Shown: positions 16,538 through 25,834 of the stretch, in pieces
How the letters are laid out: each line of letters begins with the position of its first letter
Numbering within the stretch: the first letter of the stretch is position 1
Assembly (NCBI RefSeq): GCF_001293685.1
Contig: NZ_BCAG01000001.1
Coordinates: 62,001-126,000, forward strand
Reading direction: 5' to 3'
Length of the DNA: 64,000 nt
From: Desulfatitalea tepidiphila
Lineage (GTDB): Bacteria; Desulfobacterota; Desulfobacteria; Desulfobacterales; Desulfosarcinaceae
Program-made: the position numbers and the translations under genes
The notes under the pieces: generated by a model
The model's input: the letters and a program-made list of their open reading frames with translations, nothing else
The model's database searches: none
Told to the model about the DNA's origin: nothing

Positions 16538-19197
16538 ACGGCCTGCCGACGCGGCATATCGTCTATCCGGCCCACTACGGCAGGGTTCTGGCCGTCTGCG
16601 GGGCGATGGCCAATCACAAGCCCTATGCCGGTCTCAAGGGCCTGACCACGATGGAGGGCAACTACGGTCCCAAAAGCATGATGAAGGTGGCGCTGTCGGC
16701 CTACACGCCGAACATTCCCTGGGCCCTGTTCGGATGCGAGGAGATGGTGCGGCTCAACGGCGAGGGCACTTCTGCGGCGACCCCCCAGGTGGCGGCGGCC
16801 GCGGCACTGTGGTTCGAAAAGTTCAAAAATGAGCTGCCCCGCGACTGGCAACGGGTCGAAGCGGTCCGCCACGCCCTGTTCAAGAGCGCCAGGGTCAAGG
16901 GCATCGATCAGAAACGGATGGGCCGCGGCATTCTGCAAGCCTTCGACGCCCTGACCGTAAGACCGGTGCTGGGCCTCGAACAGACCCCTTCGGACAGCGA
17001 TTGGTTCGCCTTTCTGCGGGTCATCACCGGTCTCGGCGTGGTGATGCCGCCGCCGCGTGAAGAGATGTTCAACCTCGAGATCGCTCAGCGCTGGATGCTC
17101 AACCCCGCGCTGCAGAAGATCGTGCCCGATCCAGATGCGGGTGAGCCGCTCGACGAGAAGGCCCTCACCCAATTCATGGAAGCCATCATCGAAGATCCGC
17201 AGATATCCCAGGCCCTGCGAAAGCACGTCCTGGCTCGCTACCCGGTTGCGGCCCGAAAGCCCGCGCCGCGCAAGGACATAGGAAAGGCCGGAACCGAGGA
17301 GGAGCAAGGCGCCTTCGGTTCCCATCCCCAGCCGGCGCTCGGCGATCCGCCCTACCGCCGCATTCGGGTCTATGCCGTTGACCCCAGTCTCTCCACCCAG
17401 TTCCACACCGCGGGCATCAACGAGGTGGTGCTCAACGTGCGCTGGGAACCCCTGAAGAAGGGGCCTTGCGGAGAATATCTCGCCGTCCATGATATGGATG
17501 ACGCCGGGAAGATCTACGACCCCGTGGACCTGGAAGATCCCCGAATACTTGCCCAGGACGGCTGGGCGCCTTCGGAAGGCAACCCCCAGTTCCACCAGCA
17601 GATGGTCTACGCGGTGGCCATGAAGACCATCGAACACTTCGAGCATGCCCTGGGCCGGCCGGTCCTGTGGCGGCCCCGGCCCAATCCCCAGGACCCCAAT
17701 GACGACGGCGCCTTCGTCGGCCAACTGGCCGTGCGGCCCCACGCGCTTCGGCAGGCCAACGCCTATTACAGCCCCCAGGAGGTGGCGCTCCTGTTCGGCT
17801 ACTTCGAGGCCGGAGCGGACGATCCCGGCCATCATGTGCCCGGCAGCCGCATCTACGCCTGCCTGTCGCATGATATTGTCGCCCATGAGACCACCCACGC
17901 AGTTCTGGACGGGATGCACCGCCGTTTCAACGAGCCGACCAACGCGGACGTGCTCGCGTTGCACGAGGCGTTCGCCGACATCGTCGCCCTCATGCAGCAT
18001 TTCACCATTCCGGAGATCCTCGAGGCCGAGATCAAGCGGACGCGCGGCGATCTGGAAACCGAATCCATGCTCGGCAGCCTCGCCATCCAGTTCGGCCGCG
18101 CGACGGGCGGACGCGGGGCACTGCGCGATGCCATCGGACATATGGAGGACGGTGTCTGGAAGCGCCTGAAACCCGATCCCGAAGAGCTCCAGCGGCGACT
18201 GACGCCGCATGCGCGCGGCGCCGTGCTGGTGGCCGCGGTCTTCGATGCGTTTCTCGCCATTTACAAGTCCCGTATCGCCGACCTGTTGCGCATCTATACG
18301 GGCGGCACCGGGATTCTGCCCCAAGGCGCCATACACCCGGATCTGGCGCGGCGGCTCGCCGACGAGGCCGTTAAATCGGCCAAGCATGTCCTCAATATCT
18401 GCATCCGCGCCCTCGACTACCTGCCTCCCGTGGACGTAACCTTCTTCGAGTACCTGCGCGCCCTCATAACCGCCGATTTCGACCTGGTGGCCGATGACCG
18501 GCACAACTATCGGGTAGCGTTTGTGGAGGCTTTCCGCCGTCGAGGCATCTACCCGGTCAATCTCGGCGCGCCCTCCCGGGATACCCTGCGTACCCTCTCG
18601 GTGGATACGTTGCGTTGGCAGGGATTCGACTGGTCCAATGGTTCCAAGGCGGCGCGTGTGTTGATGAACAAGTACAACGCGATCATCAGGGACCTGAAAC
18701 GATTTTCGGACGCCTGCTTCTACATGGAAAACCGCGAGGCCCTCTTCAAAAAAACGCGCGGGCACAGAGTGAGATTGCACCAGCAGCTCGAAGAGATCTT
18801 CGCTGCGGCGCCGTTTTTTGCCAAAGAATTGGGAATAGATCCGGCCGACAAGAGCTTCGAGGTCCACGAACTGCGCCGCTCCCTGCGCATCAGCCCAGAC
18901 GGTAAGCCCATCCCCCAGGTCATCGTGGCCTTGACACAGTCGAAGCGGATGAAGGAAGATCGGAAAAACGGTCTGCCGGAATTCGTGTTCCGTGGCGGTT
19001 CGACCCTGGTCGTGGATTTGTCCGCGTCGGAAGTGAAATACCGGATCGTCAAAAATATCGACAGCAAAACCCGTCAGGCCCGCACTGCGGATTTCATCCG
19101 CCAGGCCACAGCCGATCCGCTGCGCGCGCTGTTCTTCACAGCTGGACGAGGAGAGCCATTCGCCGCGCTCCATGCCCTGGCCGATGACGGTGTGTGA
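16534..19197 (+). CDS. two-protease protein, C-terminal fragment: S8 Ser region fused to thermolysin-like metalloprotease
   Basis: 887 residues in the frame following the break. Residues 1-150 complete the S8 domain, with the nucleophile S80 in GEGTSAATPQ. After a linker (about 150-260) a second domain shows a zinc metalloprotease motif, HETTH at residues 451-455, with the third ligand and partner in HEAFAD (E478). This 23-residue spacing with an ExxxD-type helix is the gluzincin/thermolysin pattern. The C-terminal 350 residues are unassigned. The joined product would be about 1190 residues with two unrelated catalytic sites. The GTG at 16534 is a formal start only. A family B remnant follows the stop. 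Confidence 0.8.
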   Translation: MNGLPTRHIVYPAHYGRVLAVCGAMANHKPYAGLKGLTTMEGNYGPKSMMKVALSAYTPNIPWALFGCEEMVRLNGEGTSAATPQVAAAAALWFEKFKNELPRDWQRVEAVRHALFKSARVKGIDQKRMGRGILQAFDALTVRPVLGLEQTPSDSDWFAFLRVITGLGVVMPPPREEMFNLEIAQRWMLNPALQKIVPDPDAGEPLDEKALTQFMEAIIEDPQISQALRKHVLARYPVAARKPAPRKDIGKAGTEEEQGAFGSHPQPALGDPPYRRIRVYAVDPSLSTQFHTAGINEVVLNVRWEPLKKGPCGEYLAVHDMDDAGKIYDPVDLEDPRILAQDGWAPSEGNPQFHQQMVYAVAMKTIEHFEHALGRPVLWRPRPNPQDPNDDGAFVGQLAVRPHALRQANAYYSPQEVALLFGYFEAGADDPGHHVPGSRIYACLSHDIVAHETTHAVLDGMHRRFNEPTNADVLALHEAFADIVALMQHFTIPEILEAEIKRTRGDLETESMLGSLAIQFGRATGGRGALRDAIGHMEDGVWKRLKPDPEELQRRLTPHARGAVLVAAVFDAFLAIYKSRIADLLRIYTGGTGILPQGAIHPDLARRLADEAVKSAKHVLNICIRALDYLPPVDVTFFEYLRALITADFDLVADDRHNYRVAFVEAFRRRGIYPVNLGAPSRDTLRTLSVDTLRWQGFDWSNGSKAARVLMNKYNAIIRDLKRFSDACFYMENREALFKKTRGHRVRLHQQLEEIFAAAPFFAKELGIDPADKSFEVHELRRSLRISPDGKPIPQVIVALTQSKRMKEDRKNGLPEFVFRGGSTLVVDLSASEVKYRIVKNIDSKTRQARTADFIRQATADPLRALFFTAGRGEPFAALHALADDGV

Positions 19198-19198
19198 T

Positions 19199-19309
19199 GG
19201 AAGCTGAATTCTCATGGCAACGGAATTGGCAGGCATGGGTGGGGCAGGTGGCCTTGGCCACCTGTTCCATCCACGCCGGGTTTAATGAATAGCGTTCAGT
19301 TAAAATCCC
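19199..19309 (-). repeat. Family B repeat, truncated copy (B6)
   Basis: The right side ends in AATAGCGTTCAGTTAAAA at 19305, a degenerate family B end. The inside (GGGGCAGGTGGCCTTGGCCACCTG) matches the block shared by B2 and B5. The other end is lost near 19199, two bases after the protease stop codon. Confidence 0.65.
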
Positions 19310-19376
19310 TGGACGGGTGCCGGCAAGAAAGCAAATTTCTTCAAAGGAGTCACTCAGGCTTTGGAATGGGAGTAAC

Positions 19377-19838
19377 ATGGTCCCCACAAAGATTGATGAG
19401 CTGATACAGCTCCTCGCGAAGCATGAATTGTCTATCGCCGCTTTATATGAGACGTTTGCATCCAAGTTGCCTGAAACGAAGCAGGAGTGGCTGGTCTTCG
19501 CCGAAGAAGAGCGACTCCATGCCAAGTGGGTCGACAAACTTAATCTCTTTCAAAAAGAGGGCAGGATACCACTGGAAAGCACCAAGTTTACGGTTCAGTC
19601 CGTCAAGACGGCCATCGATTACGTAGAAAAGCAGATCGAACGGGCATCCAAGGAGCCGCCGGATCTGAAGCGGTTTTTGAACATGGCGATCGATATCGAA
19701 AAATCGCTATTGGAGACGGCCTTTTTCAGACTATTCAAGCTGACCGCGCCCGAGGCGCAAAAGGTTCGCACCCGGCTGGAAGAGGCAACCAAAGTACACA
19801 TACAAAAGCTGATCGAATGGAAAACGCGCATCAACTGA
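19377..19838 (+). CDS. ferritin-like/rubrerythrin-type four-helix protein
   Basis: 153 residues from the ATG at 19377, with GGGAG about 5 bases before it. It is all-helical, with Glu and His at ferritin-like positions: ALYETFASKL, then AEEERLHAKW (ExxH), then DIEKSLLETAFF and EEATKVHIQKL (ExxH again). This matches a di-iron carboxylate bundle, although it lacks the rubredoxin domain of true rubrerythrin. The probable role is peroxide or iron handling in an anaerobe. It overlaps the next gene by 22 bases, so the two are translated from one message. Confidence 0.65.
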   Translation: MVPTKIDELIQLLAKHELSIAALYETFASKLPETKQEWLVFAEEERLHAKWVDKLNLFQKEGRIPLESTKFTVQSVKTAIDYVEKQIERASKEPPDLKRFLNMAIDIEKSLLETAFFRLFKLTAPEAQKVRTRLEEATKVHIQKLIEWKTRIN

Positions 19839-20425
19839 TGGGTCTTGTGGAGCATGCCCGCACATTGGGGGCCAGCCGAGCGGCCATTATTCCGGCCGGG
19901 CGGATCGTGGTCAACGATGCCTTGGCCGATTTATGCCGGCAGCCGCGGTGTCCCAATTACGGGTTGTCGAAGAGTTGTCCACCCCATGTGGCCGGTCCTT
20001 CTGTATTGAGAAAGCAGCTTGAAAGGCGGACGCACGCCCTATTTGTTACGATCGATGTGCCGGCCGAGATGATCGATGCCGCAAGCCTGTCGCGTTCCGC
20101 CGAGAGCCGCGCGATTTTCCGACTGCTGCATGAGATCGCCGCCGGTATGGAAAAGGCGGCCATCGAGGCGGGGTTCGGCAACGCACAAGCGTATGCCGGT
20201 GGATCCTGCAAACAAATCTTTTGCGATGACGACGATGCGTGCCTGGCGCTCAAGGGCGCTGGCACCTGCCGGTATCCGCAGTATGCCAGACCCTCCATGT
20301 CCGGATTTGGAATCGATGTGGCCCGGTTGTTCAAAACATGCGGATGGGAGATGCGTTGGGTTTCACCCGGCCATGGTGGACCGCCTGTTCCCATGGCCAG
20401 CATCTGTGGTTTGGTTTTGGTTTAG
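19817..20425 (+). CDS. DUF2284 predicted metal-binding protein
   Basis: 202 residues. The Cys pattern CRQPRCPNYGLSKSCPPH and later CKQIFC and CRYPQYARPSM matches DUF2284, proteins thought to bind an iron-sulfur cluster or another metal. It is common in anaerobes, and its function has not been established. The overlap with the ferritin-like gene suggests a shared role in metal or redox handling. No membrane segment apart from a hydrophobic last strand. Confidence 0.8.
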   Translation: MENAHQLMGLVEHARTLGASRAAIIPAGRIVVNDALADLCRQPRCPNYGLSKSCPPHVAGPSVLRKQLERRTHALFVTIDVPAEMIDAASLSRSAESRAIFRLLHEIAAGMEKAAIEAGFGNAQAYAGGSCKQIFCDDDDACLALKGAGTCRYPQYARPSMSGFGIDVARLFKTCGWEMRWVSPGHGGPPVPMASICGLVLV

Positions 20426-20513
20426 ATCGTGCCCGTGCGTAATTGGCCATTTGTGCACGGTCGCCGGTTAGCGACGATTTGTGAGCCGAACGACTTCAAA
20501 AAGCCATTGACCT

Positions 20514-20993
20514 ATGGAAACCGACGATTTTAAGGGATTCATCAAATATCTGAGCTCGTTATGGGGAGCGCTCGGCAGCATCACAGTGATTTTTCCCTTG
20601 GCCGACGTCCTTTTCAAGGTGATACCGCTTCCCGTTGATCCCTATGGGAAATCCACTGCGCCGATTGCCATTCCGATCACCTCCCTGGTGGCGTTTTTCA
20701 TGTTGTTTTACACATTCGCACAGCGCCAGAATCCAAGAGCTTTATCTGCCCGCCACTCGGGGGCCTGCTTCATGCTCGGTTTTGTCTCCCTGGCCCTGTT
20801 TTTACTTTTGGCGCACTTTGAATACATGCTTCGAGAACATCTTTTCCCGTTCCTCGATAGTACGGACGACTATATCCTCTATCTCGTGGGTGTCGTCCCG
20901 TTCTATGCCTTGTTTTTCGCTTGTGTGACGCGCGCCTTTGCCATTCTCGCGTTAATGGAATTCAGGCATCGTCAAACCCGGACAAAAGCATAA
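20514..20993 (+). CDS. hypothetical membrane protein, 159 aa
   Basis: Four predicted transmembrane helices (about residues 16-38, 50-70, 82-105, 120-148) and a basic C-terminus. No family recognised. It is convergent with the membrane protein at 21020-22231, with only 26 bases between the stop codons. Local base use resembles the neighbours. Confidence 0.6.
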   Translation: METDDFKGFIKYLSSLWGALGSITVIFPLADVLFKVIPLPVDPYGKSTAPIAIPITSLVAFFMLFYTFAQRQNPRALSARHSGACFMLGFVSLALFLLLAHFEYMLREHLFPFLDSTDDYILYLVGVVPFYALFFACVTRAFAILALMEFRHRQTRTKA

Positions 20994-21019
20994 GCATAGG
21001 ATGGCACCACATTCGTTTC

Positions 21020-22231
21020 CTATTTGCCGCTTTCGGTCCCGACCGTGGGAAGAATGATCCGCTCGGAAAAACCCATGATAAAACCGAACGCAAATCCCAG
21101 CGGACCGAACATATATGAATTCTGCGCAATTTTATCGACCATCTGGATTTCACCCAGATTGAGGGCCACGATGTTTGATTTGATGATGATGTACAGGATC
21201 GTTGCGGCCACCGCCCCGACAATGGGTTTGGTCAGCATGTAAGTGCGCAGATAGACGTCGCCGATGTTCACCTCCCTGGACCTGAGTCGCATCACCGTGC
21301 TGAAAAAGCCGCCCAACAGTCCCGCAAAGAAGATAAAGACCAGCAGGTTGTTCTGAACCATGTAAACCGCAAGGTCCATGGGTGCCTTCGCCCACGAATA
21401 GGGTACGGTGAGTTCAAATGTTTCCCTGAATTGGTTCCACGCGACCCAGTAAGGCACCGCATCGGTGGTCAAGCGTTCGTTCAGGTGTAGCAGGAGAAAC
21501 GAAAGCAGTACGAGCAACAATAGGGCGACATTGTAGATCTTCTTGATCCTCAATTGTGCATTGATATCATTGAGACGGATATGGTTGAGTTTGGCCAGCA
21601 TCAGGGCGATGGTTCTTCTCGCCTTGCGGTTGTTCATCCGTTTTGTTTCGTCTCCATTACTATCCGCTTCATTCGTATCCGTCAGTTCGAGGGCTGTGTC
21701 GTGACACATCTCTTCCAGGGCATTGTCTTTTCCTGGACAAATTTTGGCACATTCCATCCGGCAGTATTCCAGTTGGGCCGGCAATCGCTCATCGGAAATG
21801 ATCCCATCGGTCAGCAATCGTGATCGAACGAATGTGATGTCCCGCCACATCATATTGAGTGCATCGGCCTGGTTCAGTGCCTCCAGGTTTTGCCTGGAAA
21901 GAATGCGCGCGTAAATCAATAGATTGCCAAATGACTTGGCCTTGCCCGTATCGACCGTGTTCTTTTGAAGGAACTCATTGAAGGCGTCAAATTTCTTTTC
22001 GACCTCGTCGGTGTTTCTTTTGTCCTTAATTCCGGTAAAACCGTAATGCTTTAATTCGACTGCCCTGGCATGCATCTCGGATTCCAGTTCCCGCCACAGG
22101 ATCCAGTATTTTTCCCTGGCGTCCTGTCGGTGGATGGGTGACGTTTGCCGGAAAAGAAAATTTTTGATTTTTGACCAGACCTGAAGCGGCTGATCCCTCT
22201 CCAGTAAGGCTCCGTTGGCTGTCGGGTTCAT
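21020..22231 (-). CDS. hypothetical membrane protein with long cytoplasmic N-terminal domain
   Basis: 403 residues from the ATG at 22231, which has GAGGTG 7 bases upstream. A longer start at 22264 is possible but lacks a site. Residues 1-225 are soluble, charged and helical, with several Cys. Three hydrophobic segments follow (about 235-255, 300-325, 345-365). The motif GGFFSTVMRLRSRE between the helices may be an amphipathic coupling loop. No known family. The gene is isolated on its strand. Confidence 0.6.
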   Translation of the reverse strand: MNPTANGALLERDQPLQVWSKIKNFLFRQTSPIHRQDAREKYWILWRELESEMHARAVELKHYGFTGIKDKRNTDEVEKKFDAFNEFLQKNTVDTGKAKSFGNLLIYARILSRQNLEALNQADALNMMWRDITFVRSRLLTDGIISDERLPAQLEYCRMECAKICPGKDNALEEMCHDTALELTDTNEADSNGDETKRMNNRKARRTIALMLAKLNHIRLNDINAQLRIKKIYNVALLLLVLLSFLLLHLNERLTTDAVPYWVAWNQFRETFELTVPYSWAKAPMDLAVYMVQNNLLVFIFFAGLLGGFFSTVMRLRSREVNIGDVYLRTYMLTKPIVGAVAATILYIIIKSNIVALNLGEIQMVDKIAQNSYMFGPLGFAFGFIMGFSERIILPTVGTESGK

Positions 22232-22480
22232 GTTTTCACCTCGCTTGGTTAAGGTAAACACCATGGGTTTCGACTTGAAAGAAAAAACAGAATCCGCTTA
22301 AAATTAGGGATGCTCAACTTTGCCGGTTGATGATCTGAAATCGGGTCGGCAACTGAAGACGACTCAGTGCGGGTGTCGCTGGTAAAGAGATGGGGATTGA
22401 GGAATTCTTACAAAATACTAGTGCATTAAGCTTGCGTCAACCATTAAATCGGGGAGAGAAGGATTCGTCTCGGCCATTTC

Positions 22481-22915
22481 TCATCGTTCGGGGAAATAGA
22501 CATCCAGCACATTATGGTCGTCACAGCGATCGTAGGCCATGGCACGGCTCAGCTCTCTGGTCAGGAAGATCCCCAGGCCACCGATCTCCCGTTCGCCGAT
22601 ACCCAGGGTCATGTCCGGAGATGGCTGTTCGAGGGGATTGAAGGGGAGACCCGCATCGATGACGCGCACGAGAAACCCTTTGTCCGGTATCATGCCGCAC
22701 CCCACGGCCACCGGCTCCACCGGAGCGCCTTCAAAGGCATAGTGAAATACATTGAGCAGCACCTCTTCCATCACCAGGTCGATCTTTTCCTGGATCGCCT
22801 CGGGCAGGCCTGCGGCCCGGGCTCGCGACAAGACAAAATCACGAAACTGGTTCAATGATTCCGGCAGACCGGGCAGGTGCTGCCACGCCAATGTCGAGTC
22901 ATCCAGTGGCTTCAA
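22481..22915 (-). CDS. RsbW-like anti-sigma factor/serine kinase (HATPase domain)
   Basis: 144 residues of the GHKL ATPase fold. The N box is VMEEVLLNVFHYAF, the G1 box is VRVIDAGLPFNP, and the G2 region is GIGEREIGGLGIFL. Such small kinases phosphorylate an anti-sigma antagonist or bind a sigma factor. The start overlaps the stop of the SpoIIE-phosphatase gene by 4 bases (ATGA), so the two are translationally coupled. They should act as kinase and phosphatase of the same partner-switching circuit. No STAS-domain antagonist gene is adjacent. Confidence 0.87.
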   Translation of the reverse strand: MKPLDDSTLAWQHLPGLPESLNQFRDFVLSRARAAGLPEAIQEKIDLVMEEVLLNVFHYAFEGAPVEPVAVGCGMIPDKGFLVRVIDAGLPFNPLEQPSPDMTLGIGEREIGGLGIFLTRELSRAMAYDRCDDHNVLDVYFPER

Positions 22916-24864
22916 TGGCTTCCTTTATAGTGCAGGGCCAGTACGGTAATGTCATCGGACTGGGCCGTGCCCCCGGCATATGTCTGTACGGCGGCCATCA
23001 GTCGCTCCACCATCTGCCGGGGCGTCTCACCGGCCATCCATGTCGTTTCACGCAACAGCCGCTCGTCGGAAAAGAGCTGCTGATCGACGTCCATGGCCTC
23101 GGTCACCCCGTCGGTATAAAGCAAAAGCCGGTCGCCGGGGAAGAGCCGGATGCTGCGGGTTTCAAAAGCAGCCTCCTCGGCCGCGCCCAACACCAGTCCC
23201 GGCGGCAGCGGCAGAAATTCGGGGCGCTTGCCGGCGCGCAGCAATACCGGCGGATTGTGGCCGGCGTTGGAATAGACCAGATCGCCGGTGGCCAAATCCA
23301 GGATACCACAGACCAGGGTCACGAACATCGCCGTTTCATTGTTTCGACACAACTCTGCGTTGACCCGGCCCAGCACATCGGCCGGCGTCGATCCCTGTTC
23401 GGCCATCCCCTTCATCAGCGTCTTGGTCACCGCCATGAAGAGGGCCGCGGGCACCCCTTTGTCGGATACGTCGCCCACCGAGAAAAAGAGATGTCCCGGG
23501 TCCAGCATGAAAAAATCGTACAGGTCGCCGCCGACCTCCCTGGCCGGTGCCAGAGCGGCGTAGAGGTCGAATGTCGTCTGATCGGGGAAGGGCGGAAAGC
23601 GTTTGGGCAAAAAATTCATCTGAATGGCGCTGGCGATTTTCAGCTCGCTCTCGATGCGCTCCCTGGCCCGGCTGGTTTCGGCAATATCGGCGATGTATGC
23701 TTTGAGGGCGACGCGCATGTCATCCACCGAACGGGTCAGCACCTGCACCTCATCCCCGGTGCGCACCACTGGCAGTTGCACTTCCAGGTTTCCTTTGGCG
23801 ATTTCTGCGGTGGCACCGACCAGGTGCTGCAACGGCCGGGTGATGGATCGCGAAATGGCCACGACCACCAATAGAAGCAGGGCCAATCCTGCCGCTGCAA
23901 TCTTCAGTATGGTTCGGTTGAGGGTCCGGATATCGGCAAACAGTTCGTGTTCCGGGATCACCACGCCCACCGACCAGCCGGCCGCCGTTACCGGCGCATA
24001 GGCCAGCAGGGACCGCCGGCCCGTATGGGGACAGGTCATGGCGGTAAATCCAGATCCGCCCTGGATCATCGCTTTGCCGACGGTTCTCAATTCAGGAAGT
24101 CCGCGGGCCTCGGCCGTGCTGAAGATACTTTCGCGCATGATGAGGGTTTGATCCGGATGAGCCAGAAAAGCCCCCCGGTTGCTGATCAGAAATGCATAGC
24201 CCGTTTCATACAGGGAGATGGCACCGATATCCGACACCAGCTTTTCCAGTGAGACATCGGCGGTCACCACCCCCCGGAACAGGCGACCCTCTTCAGAGCG
24301 CTCATAAAAGGGATGGGAATAGGTGGTCATGAGGATGCCACCTCCGCCTTCATCGAAGTACGGTTCGCTCCACACCGGCCGGTTCAGTTCCTTGGGAATC
24401 AAATACCAGTCCCAGAGAAAGTAGTTATAGGTTTCGTTGCCAAGCTGGGCGAAGGTTACCTCTTCGCTTCCCTTCCGGAAGAAATAGGGGGCGTAGAAGC
24501 GTTGGTCGGGCTTGAATGCGTGGGGTTCGAACGCCGCTGCCCCGCCGAAAAGCTCCGGCGACCCGGCCACCATGTCATGCATCAGGGGCAGCACCAGCTC
24601 GTCTGTCACCGTTCGATTCTCAAGATACCGGGACACCACACGCGGCAGCGCCTCCACCGAACGCAGTTTGATTTCGATTTGCAGCACCACGGATGCAGCC
24701 CGGTCCATGGCCACGGCGCGCACATTTTTCAGAACCAGGCGGCGGGAGTGGTAGTGGCTGTAACCGAAGGCCGCCAGGAAGATCAAGGTGGTGCTGGCGA
24801 GAATGAACAGCGCCAGACGTAAGGCCAGTCCCCGGCGTTCAGGGTGTCGCGTGGCGCGGGTCAT
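22912..24864 (-). CDS. Cache-HAMP-SpoIIE (PP2C) signalling phosphatase
   Basis: 650 residues. The first transmembrane helix is at about 12-32, then a periplasmic double-Cache sensor region (about 40-300), a second helix near 312-335, a HAMP domain (about 335-390), a short coiled coil, and a PP2C-like SpoIIE domain (430-645) with metal-binding Asp in REVGGDLYDF and VGDVSDKG and near DGVTEAMD. It should sense an extracellular ligand and dephosphorylate a Ser/Thr of an antagonist protein. It overlaps the upstream solute-binding gene by 26 bases and the downstream kinase by 4 bases. Confidence 0.9.
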   Translation of the reverse strand: MTRATRHPERRGLALRLALFILASTTLIFLAAFGYSHYHSRRLVLKNVRAVAMDRAASVVLQIEIKLRSVEALPRVVSRYLENRTVTDELVLPLMHDMVAGSPELFGGAAAFEPHAFKPDQRFYAPYFFRKGSEEVTFAQLGNETYNYFLWDWYLIPKELNRPVWSEPYFDEGGGGILMTTYSHPFYERSEEGRLFRGVVTADVSLEKLVSDIGAISLYETGYAFLISNRGAFLAHPDQTLIMRESIFSTAEARGLPELRTVGKAMIQGGSGFTAMTCPHTGRRSLLAYAPVTAAGWSVGVVIPEHELFADIRTLNRTILKIAAAGLALLLLVVVAISRSITRPLQHLVGATAEIAKGNLEVQLPVVRTGDEVQVLTRSVDDMRVALKAYIADIAETSRARERIESELKIASAIQMNFLPKRFPPFPDQTTFDLYAALAPAREVGGDLYDFFMLDPGHLFFSVGDVSDKGVPAALFMAVTKTLMKGMAEQGSTPADVLGRVNAELCRNNETAMFVTLVCGILDLATGDLVYSNAGHNPPVLLRAGKRPEFLPLPPGLVLGAAEEAAFETRSIRLFPGDRLLLYTDGVTEAMDVDQQLFSDERLLRETTWMAGETPRQMVERLMAAVQTYAGGTAQSDDITVLALHYKGSH

Positions 24865-25834
24865 AGAACTCCTGGTAGTCCGGAATGGCTTGGATGATGC
24901 CGTTGCCGCGCAGCTGCCGGCCGACGAAAAGATAGTTCGCTTCGTTCAGTTTTCCCAAATCATCGCAATTGCCGCCCGGACAGATAATATCTCCCATCCG
25001 GGCCAGCATCCACCGCTGGTGGACGCGGTTGGTGGGCAGGTTGGCGGCGTCGACGCTGGCCATGACAATGGCCAGCGCTTCTTCGGGATGGTCGAAGGTG
25101 TAGCGCCACCCCTCGATGGAACCCTGCACAAAAGCGCGCACCGCCTCCGGCTTGCCATCCAGCGTCTCTTCCAGGCAGTAGATGCCGTCTTCTGGAAAAT
25201 TGAAGCCATAATCGGCCAGCAGGAAGGTGCTCAACTCGTCGGCGTCGATCCCGGAATTGAGAATGACATGGTATTCATTGTACCACATGGCCGAGGCCGC
25301 ATCCACGCCGCCCATCAGAAACAGGTTGGGTGTGTATCCTTGAGGCACGAGGGAGACCGACAGATGGTTCTGGCGGAAGAAGGCCAACGGCTGCAGCCGG
25401 AACTCGTCCCATACGCTCACCCGCCGGCCATCGAGGTCATCGGGGTTACGGATGCCGCTCTTTTTGCGGGCCACCAGCATCAGGGCCGAGCGCTGGACGA
25501 TCTGCCCGATGTTGACCAGCGGCACCCCCTGATCGCGTAAAGCGATGCCTTCGGTCAGAAACAGGGTCGTGAAAGTCACCCGTCTGTTCGCCAGATATGC
25601 CCCCGCCGGCCGATCCGGACCACCTCGCACCACCTTCACCCTCAGGCCCCGACGTTCATAGAATCCTTTGGCATCGGCCACGTAATAGCCGGCAAACTGG
25701 GATTGGGGAGACCACTGGGGGAGAAAGTCGACGGATACAGACGCGTCGCCCCGCGCCGCCCCGGTGGCGAGCAGGCATGCCCAAAGCCAGATGCAAAGCA
25801 TGCCGGTTATCTTATTTGCCCGCGCATGGTTCAC
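24839..25834 (-). CDS. NMT1/THI5-like ABC-type substrate-binding protein
   Basis: 331 residues with an N-terminal signal peptide (about 1-30, LWACLLATGAARG). The fold is the SsuA/THI5-like periplasmic binding protein (VDFLPQWSPQSQFAGYYVADAKGFY at the start). No ABC permease or ATPase is nearby. Its stop lies inside the SpoIIE-phosphatase gene, which makes it the first gene of a three-gene signalling operon. A role as ligand-presenting partner of the Cache phosphatase is more likely than transport. Ligand unknown; relatives bind pyrimidines, taurine or sulfonates. Confidence 0.85.
   Translation of the reverse strand: MNHARANKITGMLCIWLWACLLATGAARGDASVSVDFLPQWSPQSQFAGYYVADAKGFYERRGLRVKVVRGGPDRPAGAYLANRRVTFTTLFLTEGIALRDQGVPLVNIGQIVQRSALMLVARKKSGIRNPDDLDGRRVSVWDEFRLQPLAFFRQNHLSVSLVPQGYTPNLFLMGGVDAASAMWYNEYHVILNSGIDADELSTFLLADYGFNFPEDGIYCLEETLDGKPEAVRAFVQGSIEGWRYTFDHPEEALAIVMASVDAANLPTNRVHQRWMLARMGDIICPGGNCDDLGKLNEANYLFVGRQLRGNGIIQAIPDYQEFYDPRHATP

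Noticed and set aside
16492-19236. A 914-codon open frame on the minus strand opposite the protease gene.
   Set aside because: It is a GC-rich antisense shadow. The plus strand carries the conserved S8 and HExxH motifs, while the minus frame shows no family features.
20440-20462. AATTGGCCATTTGTG matches the end of family A over 15 bases.
   Set aside because: The match is too short and the terminal GGGCAC is not preserved, so it may be chance or a very old remnant.
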